DNA of 27,360 nucleotides from Treponemataceae bacterium (GTDB taxonomy: Bacteria > Spirochaetota > Spirochaetia > Treponematales > Treponemataceae): assembly GCA_024402455.1 (NCBI GenBank), contig JAKSTS010000015.1, positions 1-27,360 of the forward strand, written 5' to 3'. A program made the position numbers and the translations under genes. The stretch's first letter is position 1, and each line of letters starts with the position of its first letter. Of this stretch, positions 16,763 to 24,010 are shown piece after piece. The notes beneath the pieces were generated by a model. It saw only the letters and a list, made by a program, of their open reading frames with translations. It did no database searches and was not told where the DNA came from.

Positions 16763-17233
16763 ATGGCAAAACAAAAGCAAAAACAGTTTCTTGATTATTG
16801 GTTTTCCGGCTTTTCAGATTATCTTGATGTGTTAGTTTTGCCAGAACGCCAGAAGCTTATGGCTCATTGTGGAAAAGCCTGTGCCGATTCTTATGTTATG
16901 CAGATTTATCAGGATGCATGGAAATCATCAAGTGGAAACATAACTGCGTGCATTCGACTTGTGCATGAAAAGCTTGCTCCTGATATTATTTATGAACCTG
17001 TTGATGAATCTGGAGTGCCATCTGGAAAAAGCTTTGATGTAATGTATACACATTGCCGCTGTGAACTTGTAAACAATAAATACATAAGTACGCCTCTTCA
17101 ATGCGAATGTTCTCGGCAGAATCTGCTTTATATCTGGGAAACTCTTTTAGGGAAGGGCAATGTAAGTGTGGAACGCAAAAAAACAATTTTGAGCGGCGAT
17201 TCCTGCTGTATTTTCCGTGTTACTTTCCGCTAG
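16763..17233 (+). CDS. cysteine-rich DUF6144-like protein
   Basis: 156 residues, cytoplasmic, with no signal peptide or membrane segment. Nine cysteines are arranged as CGKAC (near residue 39), HCRCEL (near 94), QCECS (near 112) and a C-terminal DSCCIFRVTF. This layout, with a final GDSCCIF beta segment, resembles DUF6144 and V4R-like small-molecule or metal-binding domains; recognition is from memory of the pattern, not a search. GGAGTGAG just before the ATG supports the start. It follows the candidate ncRNA and converges on the diguanylate cyclase gene 34 bases downstream. The function is unknown; metal or Fe-S binding is plausible. Confidence 0.75.
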   Translation: MAKQKQKQFLDYWFSGFSDYLDVLVLPERQKLMAHCGKACADSYVMQIYQDAWKSSSGNITACIRLVHEKLAPDIIYEPVDESGVPSGKSFDVMYTHCRCELVNNKYISTPLQCECSRQNLLYIWETLLGKGNVSVERKKTILSGDSCCIFRVTFR

Positions 17234-17267
17234 AAAATTTTCTTTGCGGAACATGAACTGTTCGGAA

Positions 17268-18350
17268 TCATTTAGCCGCTTGTTTTAGCAGTGCTTTGTT
17301 TTCGTACATTTTTTTATCAAGGTTTGAAACAACACTGTCAATATTATCTTTTGGCTTTAGTTCTTCTATGCCGCAGGCAACACGATATTCTGTTTTTTCA
17401 AGTTCTTTCTGAAACAAAGCAACGATATTTGTAACTTCTTCTAAATTTTTCTTAAAAAACACAGCCATAAATTCGTCTCCGCCAAAACGGTAAAGTGCAG
17501 CGCTTTTTGTAAAAATTTTTCTCATGCAGTCTGCAACAGTTACAAGTGCCTTGTCGCCTGCGCTGTGTCCGAAAGTGTCGTTATAATATTTCAGATTGTT
17601 TAAATCCATTTCTACAATAATTATGGTCTGGTTTAAATGACGGTTTAAATCAAGATAAAAGCATCTTCGATTTTCAAATTGAGTAAGTGTGTCTCTTTTG
17701 TAAACCTGCACGTTTAAAAACAGATAATAAAAGATAATTCCAATAATCATTGTCTGTGCAAGAATAAGATCCATTTTTGCAATTGATTCAATGAGGGCAG
17801 ATATAAAGCCGGCAATGTTAATAAGTGAAACTACGATAGTTTCGTAAGCATTAAAACGATAACTCTTTATAGAATAATAAATAAAAAGAAAACTATAGAA
17901 TAAACATGTAATATAAGGTATGTATGAAAATATTCCGCGTTGAAACACGTTGGAAGAATCAAAATAAAACATGATTCCTTTTGTCGGGCCAAAACAGCTT
18001 AAAAAAGAAATTGCTGCATTGATGCAGACTGGCAGGCAGATGATCCAGTTTTGGGTTTTGTAATGTCTTGCAGCAATGTATGTTAATACGAGCATAATTG
18101 CCGGTCTTATTGAATAACCCACGGCTGCAGATAAATATCTGAATATGTTTGGAGCAGATAGATGTGACGTGTAATATCTTGTGTTGTCAGATACAACAAG
18201 AATCATGCTTAAAACTAGCGAAATTATAAATTTGGCGGTGCTTTCATGTGAAAATGTGCGGTTGGTTTTTATAAAAACTATTAAAAAGAATATTAAAATA
18301 AAAGATGAATAATTAGATTGAAAAATAAATCTTGCCCACGAAAGATACAT
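17268..18350 (-). CDS. membrane-bound diguanylate cyclase (GGDEF)
   Basis: 360 residues. The N-terminal half (about 10-215) holds six or seven hydrophobic segments and is a membrane sensor of no named type that I recognise. The C-terminal GGDEF domain (about 215-360) has DTLTQFENRRCF, the metal-binding EMDLNNLKYYNDTFGHSAGDKAL and an intact FGGDEF (GGDEF at 290-294), so it should make c-di-GMP from two GTP. The RxxD inhibitory site five residues upstream is replaced by TKSA, so product inhibition is not expected. There is no Shine-Dalgarno sequence, and a TATAAT ends only 5 bases before the ATG, suggesting a leaderless message. It is the first gene past the convergent point with the DUF6144-like gene. 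Confidence 0.92.
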   Translation of the reverse strand: MYLSWARFIFQSNYSSFILIFFLIVFIKTNRTFSHESTAKFIISLVLSMILVVSDNTRYYTSHLSAPNIFRYLSAAVGYSIRPAIMLVLTYIAARHYKTQNWIICLPVCINAAISFLSCFGPTKGIMFYFDSSNVFQRGIFSYIPYITCLFYSFLFIYYSIKSYRFNAYETIVVSLINIAGFISALIESIAKMDLILAQTMIIGIIFYYLFLNVQVYKRDTLTQFENRRCFYLDLNRHLNQTIIIVEMDLNNLKYYNDTFGHSAGDKALVTVADCMRKIFTKSAALYRFGGDEFMAVFFKKNLEEVTNIVALFQKELEKTEYRVACGIEELKPKDNIDSVVSNLDKKMYENKALLKQAAK

Positions 18351-18355
18351 ATCTA

Positions 18356-18385
18356 ATTATACTTTTATAATATTGATTCTGTCAT
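18356..18385 (-). promoter_or_regulatory. promoter of the GGDEF gene
   Basis: On the minus strand: -35 ATGACA (18380-18385), an 18-base spacer and -10 TATAAT (18356-18361). The ATG begins 5 bases past the -10 box, where transcription itself would start. Confidence 0.6.
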
Positions 18386-18401
18386 CAGCAAAAGCCCTTC
18401 A

Positions 18402-18438
18402 ATTTGTAAAACGCAGATTAATTCTGTGTTTTACAAAT
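18402..18438 (-). terminator. long near-perfect hairpin between two minus-strand genes
   Basis: 16-bp stem with one G-T pair (ATTTGTAAAACGCAGA with TCTGTGTTTTACAAAT), loop TTAAT. It lies between the stop of the exported protein gene (18471) and the promoter of the GGDEF gene. No T tract follows on the minus strand, so it may be a processing site or 3'-end stabiliser rather than a classic terminator. Confidence 0.6.
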
Positions 18439-18470
18439 CTGTTTTCAATGGCTGTTTAATTTTGTGCCAG

Positions 18471-19280
18471 TTACATCTGTTTGTATGCTTTAAAATTGTA
18501 TGAATAAATGCCCATTTTATTGTCAACGTCTGTTATGGTCAAAATTACTGTAAGTGTATAAATTTCTGCCTGATAATTTTTGGGTTCTGGAATAATCGAT
18601 ACGATATAAGTTTCGCCTTTGCTAAGGTTGTGTCTGATTAATGCCTGATTTAAAAGCCAGTTTTCTTCTTTTGTAAGATTTTGCATTTCAACTGAAGTAC
18701 GACCGTTTTTCTTTGAAATGTCCAGCATTTGATTTTTTACGTTTTCAATTGATTCTTTTGTAAGGTTTTTGCCTGCAAGCGTTGCCGAAGCTCTGCCTTT
18801 ATAGCCTAAATCTGGGCTTGAATAAACGCCGTCTTCATGACTGTCTGTTTCTGCCTGATTTTCAAAAGAAACATATGTTTCATAAACATCCCAGAATTCA
18901 TATTTGTTGTTTTTTACTGTTATCAAGGCTGTTATAAAATAAAAAACAGGTTTTGAATCTTCTGGTACCGGCGTAATTCTGATTACATATGTCTGACCGT
19001 TTTTTGCTTTTACGTCCGCAAGTGCTTTTTTTAAGCCCCAGTTTACTTCTTTTGAAATTTTTTGAACCTTTTTAGTCGAAAGCCCTGTGTCTGCATTCCA
19101 GTCTGCAAGAGTTGCACGATATTCTTCAATTTTGTCATTTGGAATGTTTGCGCCAACGAAGTTTACTTCTGCAATGACATTGTAGCCTTTTTCTTTATTT
19201 ATGTATGTTTTTTGTTCTGCAGATAAAAAATTAAGTGAAATAAACAGAAAAAACAAAACAGATGCGGTTATTTTTTTCAT
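18471..19280 (-). CDS. exported protein with an internal tandem duplication, function unknown
   Basis: 269 residues. A signal peptide (MKKITASVLFFLFISLNFLS, cleaved near SAEQ) predicts export. Two homologous modules follow: residues about 35-145 and 165-265. Both contain a helix ending in KxxxxLTKEENW or KISKEVNW, a second helix with L..AL, a GxTYxxxIxPxP turn, and a strand pair ending LTxxxT. I do not recognise the family. The GGAGA site before the ATG supports the start. It sits between a HAD phosphatase and the GGDEF gene, all on the minus strand, with a long hairpin at its 3' end. Confidence 0.82.
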   Translation of the reverse strand: MKKITASVLFFLFISLNFLSAEQKTYINKEKGYNVIAEVNFVGANIPNDKIEEYRATLADWNADTGLSTKKVQKISKEVNWGLKKALADVKAKNGQTYVIRITPVPEDSKPVFYFITALITVKNNKYEFWDVYETYVSFENQAETDSHEDGVYSSPDLGYKGRASATLAGKNLTKESIENVKNQMLDISKKNGRTSVEMQNLTKEENWLLNQALIRHNLSKGETYIVSIIPEPKNYQAEIYTLTVILTITDVDNKMGIYSYNFKAYKQM

Positions 19281-19327
19281 ATTTTCTCCAGATAAGATTT
19301 TTGGGTTTTATAGATTAACAAAGTTGA

Positions 19328-19969
19328 TTACAGAATTGTTTCAACATCTTTTAAATTTTTGCATACTTTCCAGATTAAAGGCAGAAGTTCTGCTGTCGGT
19401 TCGACTTTGTCTGGCACCATAACTGCAGCAAGACCTGCTGCAAATGCGCTTTTTATGCCGTTCGGGCTGTCTTCGATTGCTGCACATTCTTCGGGTTTTA
19501 ATCCGATGGATTTGCACGAAAGCCTGTAAATTTCAGGATCTGGTTTGCTGTGTTCAACCATGTCGCCTGTTGTAAGCGTTTCAAAATAGCCGATTAGGCC
19601 GGCATTTTCAAGCTGCCTGCACACAGAAGCTTTTCTTGTAGAAGATGCAAGTGCAAGCTTGTATTTCGGTTTTAGATATTCAAGAATCTCTTTTGCATAG
19701 GGCATAAGTGGAATTCCATTTGTGTTTTCAATCTGATGAAAAAGTTCAGAAGAACGCTTCATAAATTTTTCTGCAGGAAAATCATGACCGTAAAGTTCAT
19801 AAAGAATTTTATAAGTGTCTTTTAGATTTGTGCCTCTGCATTTGTTTATTGCGTCTTTATCATCTTTTAAACCGGCTTCTTCAAGCGCAAGTTTCCATGT
19901 TCTGTCGCAGATTGATTCAGAATCGAGAATTACACCGTCCATGTCAAAAATTACGGCTTTTATGTTCAT
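19328..19969 (-). CDS. HAD-superfamily phosphatase, beta-phosphoglucomutase/phosphatase-like
   Basis: 213-residue cytoplasmic HAD enzyme. Motif I is FDMDGVILDSE (nucleophile D9, acid/base D11). Motif II is LASSTRK, followed by the motif III lysine in HSKPDPEIY and motif IV EDSPNGIKSAFAAGL. The four-helix cap after motif I places it in subfamily I with sugar-phosphate phosphatases and beta-phosphoglucomutases; the substrate cannot be told from sequence. AAGGAA about 6 bases before the ATG supports the start. It follows the TrmN6-like gene, whose hairpin at 20001-20016 separates the two. Confidence 0.9.
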   Translation of the reverse strand: MNIKAVIFDMDGVILDSESICDRTWKLALEEAGLKDDKDAINKCRGTNLKDTYKILYELYGHDFPAEKFMKRSSELFHQIENTNGIPLMPYAKEILEYLKPKYKLALASSTRKASVCRQLENAGLIGYFETLTTGDMVEHSKPDPEIYRLSCKSIGLKPEECAAIEDSPNGIKSAFAAGLAAVMVPDKVEPTAELLPLIWKVCKNLKDVETIL

Positions 19970-20000
19970 ATAATTTCCTTAATTTTGGCTTTTGCTTTTA

Positions 20001-20016
20001 GCGCACGACTGTGCGC
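20001..20016 (-). terminator. hairpin after the trmN6-like gene
   Basis: GCGCAC and GTGCGC with a 4-base loop, perfect and GC-rich. On the minus strand it is followed by TAAAAGC, so the T tract is poor. A likely transcript end between the methyltransferase gene and the HAD gene. Confidence 0.5.
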
Positions 20017-20064
20017 AGTTTCAATTGAGTGTTTAAACAGGCAGCGTGTTTAGAATATAGCAAT

Positions 20065-20802
20065 TTAAGCATTAAAGGAATGACTGCCCGAATAAATTGC
20101 CTGAACTTCATCTGTGTAAATGCCTTGTTCTTTATAAATGACTAAAGGCGGTTCTACTTTTAGATTTGGCTTTATGTTTTTGCGCGCTTCTATCAAAACC
20201 ATCGAAGGTGTACTTTCTGGCGTTGACTGTACAAAGCGCATTGCAGAGGCTTCCATTTTGAATTTGTTTAAACAGACGATTATTTCAGTGAGCCTTTCCG
20301 GTCTGTGTATCATAAAAAAATGTCCGTTTGGTTTTAAAAGATATTCTGCACTTTTTATAACGTCCTGTAGTGTGCATAAAATTTCGTGTCTTGCAATGGC
20401 TTTGGCACTGGTCGGGCTTTCTTTGCCGTGCATGGCTTTTGCATAAGGCGGGTTGCATATTACAAAATCAAAACTGTATTTTTCAAATAAAGCAGAAACG
20501 TTTTTTATATCGTCGTTAGTGATTTTGATTTTTGTTTCTAAAGAATTTAATTCTACAGAATGCTGCGCAAGTAAAGCTGCATTTTTCTGTATTTCGACGG
20601 CAGCAATTTCAGCTGGTTTTGCCGTTCCGTGGACGAGCAGCGGAATAATGCCGTTGCCGGTGCATAAATCAATGACTTTTGAATTTTTGCGTATTTTTTT
20701 TGACGCAAAATCTGCTAAAAGCACTGCATCTATTCCAAAGCAGAATTGAGTTTCATCTTGAATGATTTTGTAACCGACTTGAGACAGTGAGTCAATTTTC
20801 AT
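20065..20802 (-). CDS. TrmN6/YfiC-type tRNA1(Val) adenine-37 N6-methyltransferase
   Basis: 245-residue class I SAM-dependent methyltransferase. The opening QVGYKIIQDETQFCFGIDAVLLADF is the YfiC/TrmN6 signature. The SAM loop DLCTGNGIIPLL is at residues 45-56, and the catalytic NPPY at 117-120 marks methylation of an adenine exocyclic amine. By family it methylates A37 of tRNA-Val; the exact substrate is inferred. No Shine-Dalgarno sequence precedes the ATG. It is downstream of pspC with an 81-base gap, and a 16-base direct repeat flanks it (its own 3' end and just upstream of its start). Confidence 0.9.
   Translation of the reverse strand: MKIDSLSQVGYKIIQDETQFCFGIDAVLLADFASKKIRKNSKVIDLCTGNGIIPLLVHGTAKPAEIAAVEIQKNAALLAQHSVELNSLETKIKITNDDIKNVSALFEKYSFDFVICNPPYAKAMHGKESPTSAKAIARHEILCTLQDVIKSAEYLLKPNGHFFMIHRPERLTEIIVCLNKFKMEASAMRFVQSTPESTPSMVLIEARKNIKPNLKVEPPLVIYKEQGIYTDEVQAIYSGSHSFNA
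20071..20086. repeat. 16-bp direct repeat, copy 1
   Basis: ATTAAAGGAATGACTG lies within the last codons of the trmN6-like gene. The identical sequence occurs at 20825-20840, just upstream of the same gene. Confidence 0.75.
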
Positions 20803-20824
20803 TTATGGATTTTTGTGCAGTTTT

Positions 20825-20840
20825 ATTAAAGGAATGACTG
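20825..20840. repeat. 16-bp direct repeat, copy 2
   Basis: Identical to 20071-20086 and in the same orientation. This copy also forms the left arm of the hairpin at 20831-20874. Confidence 0.75.
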
Positions 20841-20874
20841 ATAAGTTACATATTGTAAATCTTTTAGTCATTCC
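20831..20874 (-). terminator. hairpin between pspC and the trmN6-like gene
   Basis: GGAATGACT (20831-20839) pairs with AGTCATTCC (20866-20874), and weaker inner pairing (GTTAC/GTAA) is possible. It is placed to act after pspC on the minus strand. Confidence 0.5.
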
Positions 20875-20883
20875 CCTGTTTAT

Positions 20884-21066
20884 TTATGAATTTGGCATTA
20901 ATAATGCTGCAATAAGATATGCAAGAAGTCCTGTGCCGGCGCAAAGAACCAAAACAAGCCATATAATGCGGACGATTGTTGGATCCATATCAAGATATTC
21001 TGCAATGCCGCCGCAGACACCGCAAAGTTTTTTGTCATTTGATTTTCTTAATCTTTTTCCGCTCAT
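20884..21066 (-). CDS. PspC-domain small membrane protein
   Basis: 60 residues. KRLRKSNDKKLCGVCGGIAEYLDMDPTIVR is the PspC signature (GVxxGIAxYL), followed by one transmembrane helix (IIWLVLVLCAGTGLLAYLIAALLM). Stand-alone short PspC proteins of this size are common and unstudied; full PspC works with PspA in envelope stress sensing, but no pspA is seen here. AGGAGC lies 5 bases before the ATG. It is the first gene of the minus-strand block. Confidence 0.92.
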   Translation of the reverse strand: MSGKRLRKSNDKKLCGVCGGIAEYLDMDPTIVRIIWLVLVLCAGTGLLAYLIAALLMPNS

Positions 21067-21234
21067 ATCAGCTCCTGTAAAACACTGTTGGCAGATTAGA
21101 ATAATTTCTATTCTGCATTTTTAGTATGAAAAGTATAATGAACAATACATTCATTTTTTCATTTTGTAAAGAACAGATTTTTTAAGATATATACGAATTT
21201 GCACAGGTTTCTTTATTTCAATGCAAAAAAGATG

Positions 21235-21240
21235 TATATT
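21235..21240 (+). promoter_or_regulatory. -10 box immediately before the flavin-reductase-like gene
   Basis: TATATT ends 6 bases before the ATG at 21247. The -35 region is weak (TTTATT near 21212). If used, transcription would start at the start codon. Confidence 0.4.
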
Positions 21241-21246
21241 GGTTTT

Positions 21247-21741
21247 ATGAAAGAAATAAAGATTGAAGAATGGAATGAAAACCCATTTAAATTGATTGGA
21301 AAAGACTGGATGCTTATTACTGCCGAAAAAGACGGCAGAACAAACATGATGACTGCAAGCTGGGGCGGTCTTGGCATTATGTGGGGAAAAAATGTTGCGA
21401 CTGTTTATATACGCCCGTCGCGTTTTACAAAAGAGTTTATAGATTCAGGCGAAAAATTTTCTATCTGCATAATGGACGACTCTTTTAGAAAGCAGCTTAA
21501 TTATTGCGGCAGCAAAAGCGGACGCAACGAAGACAAAGTTGCAGCCTGCGGTTTTTCTGTAGAAAAAGGCGAAGGTACTGTCTGGTTCAAAGAAAGCCGC
21601 CTTGTGCTTGTCTGCAGAAAATTATATTCGCAGCCAATGAATAAAGACAGCCTTAAAGACGAACAGCTTCGCAATGCATTCTGGAAAGACGACATTCACG
21701 AAATGTACATTGCAGAAATTGAAAAAGTATTTTCAAATTGA
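21247..21741 (+). CDS. flavin reductase-like / FMN-binding split-barrel protein
   Basis: 164 residues. The split-barrel pattern is visible: NPFKLIGKDWMLITAEKDGRTNMMTASWGGLGIMWGKNVATVYIRPSRFT, with TASW near the flavin phosphate region and RPSR+FT as the second binding segment, then FSICIMDDSFRKQLNYCGSKSGRNEDK. This layout is that of the flavin reductase-like family whose members bind FMN and reduce it or use it as cofactor. The ATG at 21247 starts the conserved part; an in-frame ATG at 21232 would add 5 residues. Neither has a good Shine-Dalgarno sequence. It is a single-gene unit, divergent from pspC. Confidence 0.88.
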   Translation: MKEIKIEEWNENPFKLIGKDWMLITAEKDGRTNMMTASWGGLGIMWGKNVATVYIRPSRFTKEFIDSGEKFSICIMDDSFRKQLNYCGSKSGRNEDKVAACGFSVEKGEGTVWFKESRLVLVCRKLYSQPMNKDSLKDEQLRNAFWKDDIHEMYIAEIEKVFSN

Positions 21742-21778
21742 ATCTTTCAGCTGTAATTGCAAAAAATATAACGGGATA

Positions 21779-21807
21779 TTCACAAAACCTGTTAAAAACT
21801 GTATAGT
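21779..21807 (+). promoter_or_regulatory. gltX promoter
   Basis: TTCACA (21779-21784), a 17-base spacer and TATAGT (21802-21807). The leader to the ATG would be about 64 bases. Confidence 0.65.
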
Positions 21808-21825
21808 AAATACTCGTATCATATG

Positions 21826-21855
21826 ATTATGGCAAGAATTAAGTATTGCCATAAT
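21826..21855 (+). promoter_or_regulatory. hairpin in the gltX leader
   Basis: Perfect 10-bp stem ATTATGGCAA/TTGCCATAAT with a 10-base loop, between the promoter and the ribosome binding site (AAGAGG, about 21866). No T tract follows. It could be an operator dyad or a leader structure affecting gltX expression. Confidence 0.5.
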
Positions 21856-21877
21856 TCATCTTTAGCAAGAGGTTTTT

Positions 21878-23473
21878 ATGGCAGATAAAGAAGTCCGAGT
21901 GCGCTATGCACCATCTCCAACAGGAATGCAGCATATTGGTGGTGTTAGAACTGCACTTTTTAATTATCTATACGCACGTGCAAACGGCGGCAAATTCATT
22001 CTTAGACTTGAAGACACAGACCGCACACGTTATGGCGAAGAATATGTACAAAATCTTTATGACACATTAGCCTGGCTTGGCATTGAATGGGACGAAGGCG
22101 GTCCAAAGGGTGGCGAATACGGCCCGTATGTTCAGTCTGAAAGATTTGATATTTATAAAAAATATGCAGAAGAGCTTGTTGCAAAGGGTCAGGCTTATTA
22201 CTGCTTCTGCGATGAAGAGCGCCTTGAAAGAATCCGCATGATTCAGACTAAAAACAAGATGCCTCCAGGATATGACCGCGAATGCCGTCATCTTACACCT
22301 GAAGAAGTAAAAGCAAACCTTGATGCAGGCAAACCGCATGTTATCCGTCTCAAAGTTCCAATGGAAGGTGAAACACGTTTCCATGATGCACTTCTCGGCG
22401 ACATTGAATGGAAAAACGAAGATGTTTCTCCTGACCCGATTCTGCTTAAAACAGACGGTTTCCCGACATATCACCTTGCAAATATTGTTGATGACCATTT
22501 TATGAAAATCAGCCACGTTATGCGTGCACAGGAATGGATTCCTTCAACACCAATGCATGTAATTATGTACAAGGCATTCGGCTGGGATTATCCTGATTTC
22601 TGTCATCTTCCTATGGTTATGGGAAAAGACGGACAGAAGCTTTCAAAAAGACATGGTGCAACAAGCGTAAACGAATTCCGCGCACGCGGTTATCTTCCAA
22701 AAGCTTTGATAAATTATGTTGCAATGCTCGGCTGTTCTTATGAAGACGGCCGCGATATGTATGAGCTTTGCGAACTTGAAAAATTGTTTAAGCTTGAACA
22801 TTTAAACAAAGCACCTGCTGTTTTTGACTATAAAAAGCTTGAATGGTTCAATGGTCAGTATATGCGCCTTATGAGCGACGAAGAACTTCTTGAAGCAACA
22901 ATTCCGTTCATTACAGGCACAGGTGACGCAGCAATTCCAATTAATGCAAGTGAAGAATTCCCGGCTCCTCATGTTGGACCTGAATATTCTGGCATTGCCC
23001 TTAAAGACGGAAAACTTTGCATTGCAGATTCTGCACTTGCTGCAGGAGCTGAAAACTTGAGCGATAAAGAAATCCGCGAAAAGCTTCTGGCTTTGATGCC
23101 GCTTATCAAAGAACGTCTGCATTTCCTTACAGATGCTGCTGAAATGGTCGGGTTCCTTTTCAAAAATGTTTCTGTTCCACCAGTTGCAGAAATTGTTCCA
23201 AAGCGTCTTGATGAAGCAAAAACAAAGGAAGTTCTTGAAGCTTCAAAAGAATTTATTGCAAAACTTTTTGAAATTGATGACCACGAAAAACAGGAAGAAC
23301 TTGCAAAGAGCATGGCAGAAAACCTCGGCATAAAGCTTGGTGATTTTATGATGCCTATAAGAATGGCCGTAACAGGCAGCAGAGTTTCTCCGCCTTTGAT
23401 GGGTTCAATTTTAATTCTCGGAAAAGAAAAAGCACTTGAGCGCACAAACCGCACAATTGCAACATTCAACTAA
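21878..23473 (+). CDS. gltX: glutamyl-tRNA synthetase
   Basis: Class I aminoacyl-tRNA synthetase charging tRNA-Glu. The 531 residues begin VRVRYAPSPTGMQHIGG, with the HIGH-type motif HIGG at 19-22 and RLEDTDRTR after it. The KMSKS-type motif is KLSKRHG at about residue 253. The C-terminal anticodon-binding region is alpha-helical and normal in length. AAGAGG about 7 bases before the ATG supports the start. Many spirochaetes use a non-discriminating GltX with GatCAB for Gln-tRNA; whether that holds here cannot be seen. A strong terminator follows directly. Confidence 0.97.
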   Translation: MADKEVRVRYAPSPTGMQHIGGVRTALFNYLYARANGGKFILRLEDTDRTRYGEEYVQNLYDTLAWLGIEWDEGGPKGGEYGPYVQSERFDIYKKYAEELVAKGQAYYCFCDEERLERIRMIQTKNKMPPGYDRECRHLTPEEVKANLDAGKPHVIRLKVPMEGETRFHDALLGDIEWKNEDVSPDPILLKTDGFPTYHLANIVDDHFMKISHVMRAQEWIPSTPMHVIMYKAFGWDYPDFCHLPMVMGKDGQKLSKRHGATSVNEFRARGYLPKALINYVAMLGCSYEDGRDMYELCELEKLFKLEHLNKAPAVFDYKKLEWFNGQYMRLMSDEELLEATIPFITGTGDAAIPINASEEFPAPHVGPEYSGIALKDGKLCIADSALAAGAENLSDKEIREKLLALMPLIKERLHFLTDAAEMVGFLFKNVSVPPVAEIVPKRLDEAKTKEVLEASKEFIAKLFEIDDHEKQEELAKSMAENLGIKLGDFMMPIRMAVTGSRVSPPLMGSILILGKEKALERTNRTIATFN

Positions 23474-23478
23474 AATAT

Positions 23479-23510
23479 AAAGCCGGTTCAAATCGAACCG
23501 GCTTTTTTTT
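23479..23510 (+). terminator. gltX terminator
   Basis: AAAGCCGGTTC (23479-23489) and GAACCGGCTTT (23495-23505), a perfect 11-bp stem, followed by T to 23510. A classic rho-independent terminator. Confidence 0.92.
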
Positions 23511-23520
23511 AATATTGATA

Positions 23521-23539
23521 TGCCAGATTCAGTCTGGCA
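23521..23539. repeat. small palindrome with TTCAG loop
   Basis: TGCCAGA-TTCAG-TCTGGCA. The loop and stem resemble the palindrome at 3591-3619 (TTGCCGGAAA-TTCAG-TTTCTGGCAA), suggesting a dispersed palindromic repeat. Confidence 0.45.
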
Positions 23540-23607
23540 GAAACTTGCTGTTTGTCATTAATGCAAGCAGATGTTTTAATTGATACAATAGCAGGGATGG
23601 TATTTAA

Positions 23608-23889
23608 ATGATTATTCTAAAAAAAATAGGATTAAAATTAACAATATTTAGTTTTTTAGCTTTTATAATTCAATCTTGTATTGTTAAGGATTTTGTAAAG
23701 ATTGACATATTATATACAATTTTGATGTTTTTAGGGGCTCTTCTTGAATTTTGTACGCAATATAAATTTATTAAAGAAAATAATGATGTTACACTGCAAG
23801 ATCGTAAATCTTTCATCGGTTTAATTGCTATGATGATATATAGCTTGTGTATGACAATAATTATTGTAAAATATTTTTATTTTCCTTAG
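23608..23889 (+). CDS. small AT-rich membrane protein, function unknown
   Basis: 93 residues with three hydrophobic stretches (about 9-27, 33-52 and 72-90), so an inner-membrane protein. A short charged loop (KFIKENNDVTLQDRKSF) separates the second and third. No family is recognised. GGGATGG lies about 10 bases before the ATG, and TACAAT at 23584-23589 may be a -10 box. Base composition is more AT-rich, with AT-ending codons, than its neighbours, and it sits beside a repeat array, so it may be a recently acquired or fast-evolving gene. Two good hairpins follow it. Confidence 0.65.
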   Translation: MIILKKIGLKLTIFSFLAFIIQSCIVKDFVKIDILYTILMFLGALLEFCTQYKFIKENNDVTLQDRKSFIGLIAMMIYSLCMTIIIVKYFYFP

Positions 23890-23953
23890 TTATTTTTAAT
23901 TTTATAAAGCTATTAAATTACATTCAAATAAATATCTGTTTTGTATCAGTCAT

Positions 23954-23984
23954 AACCAGTTTATGTAGCTCTCATAAACTGGTT
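23954..23984 (+). terminator. 12-bp perfect hairpin after the small membrane gene
   Basis: AACCAGTTTATG pairs perfectly with CATAAACTGGTT, loop TAGCTCT. It is followed at once by a second hairpin. Confidence 0.6.
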
Positions 23985-23985
23985 G

Positions 23986-24010
23986 CTAACGGCGTTAACA
24001 GTGCCGTTAG
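23986..24010 (+). terminator. second hairpin with short T tract
   Basis: CTAACGGC (23986-23993) and GCCGTTAG (24003-24010), followed by TCTTTTG. Together with the hairpin before it this probably ends + strand transcription ahead of the repeat array. Confidence 0.65.
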
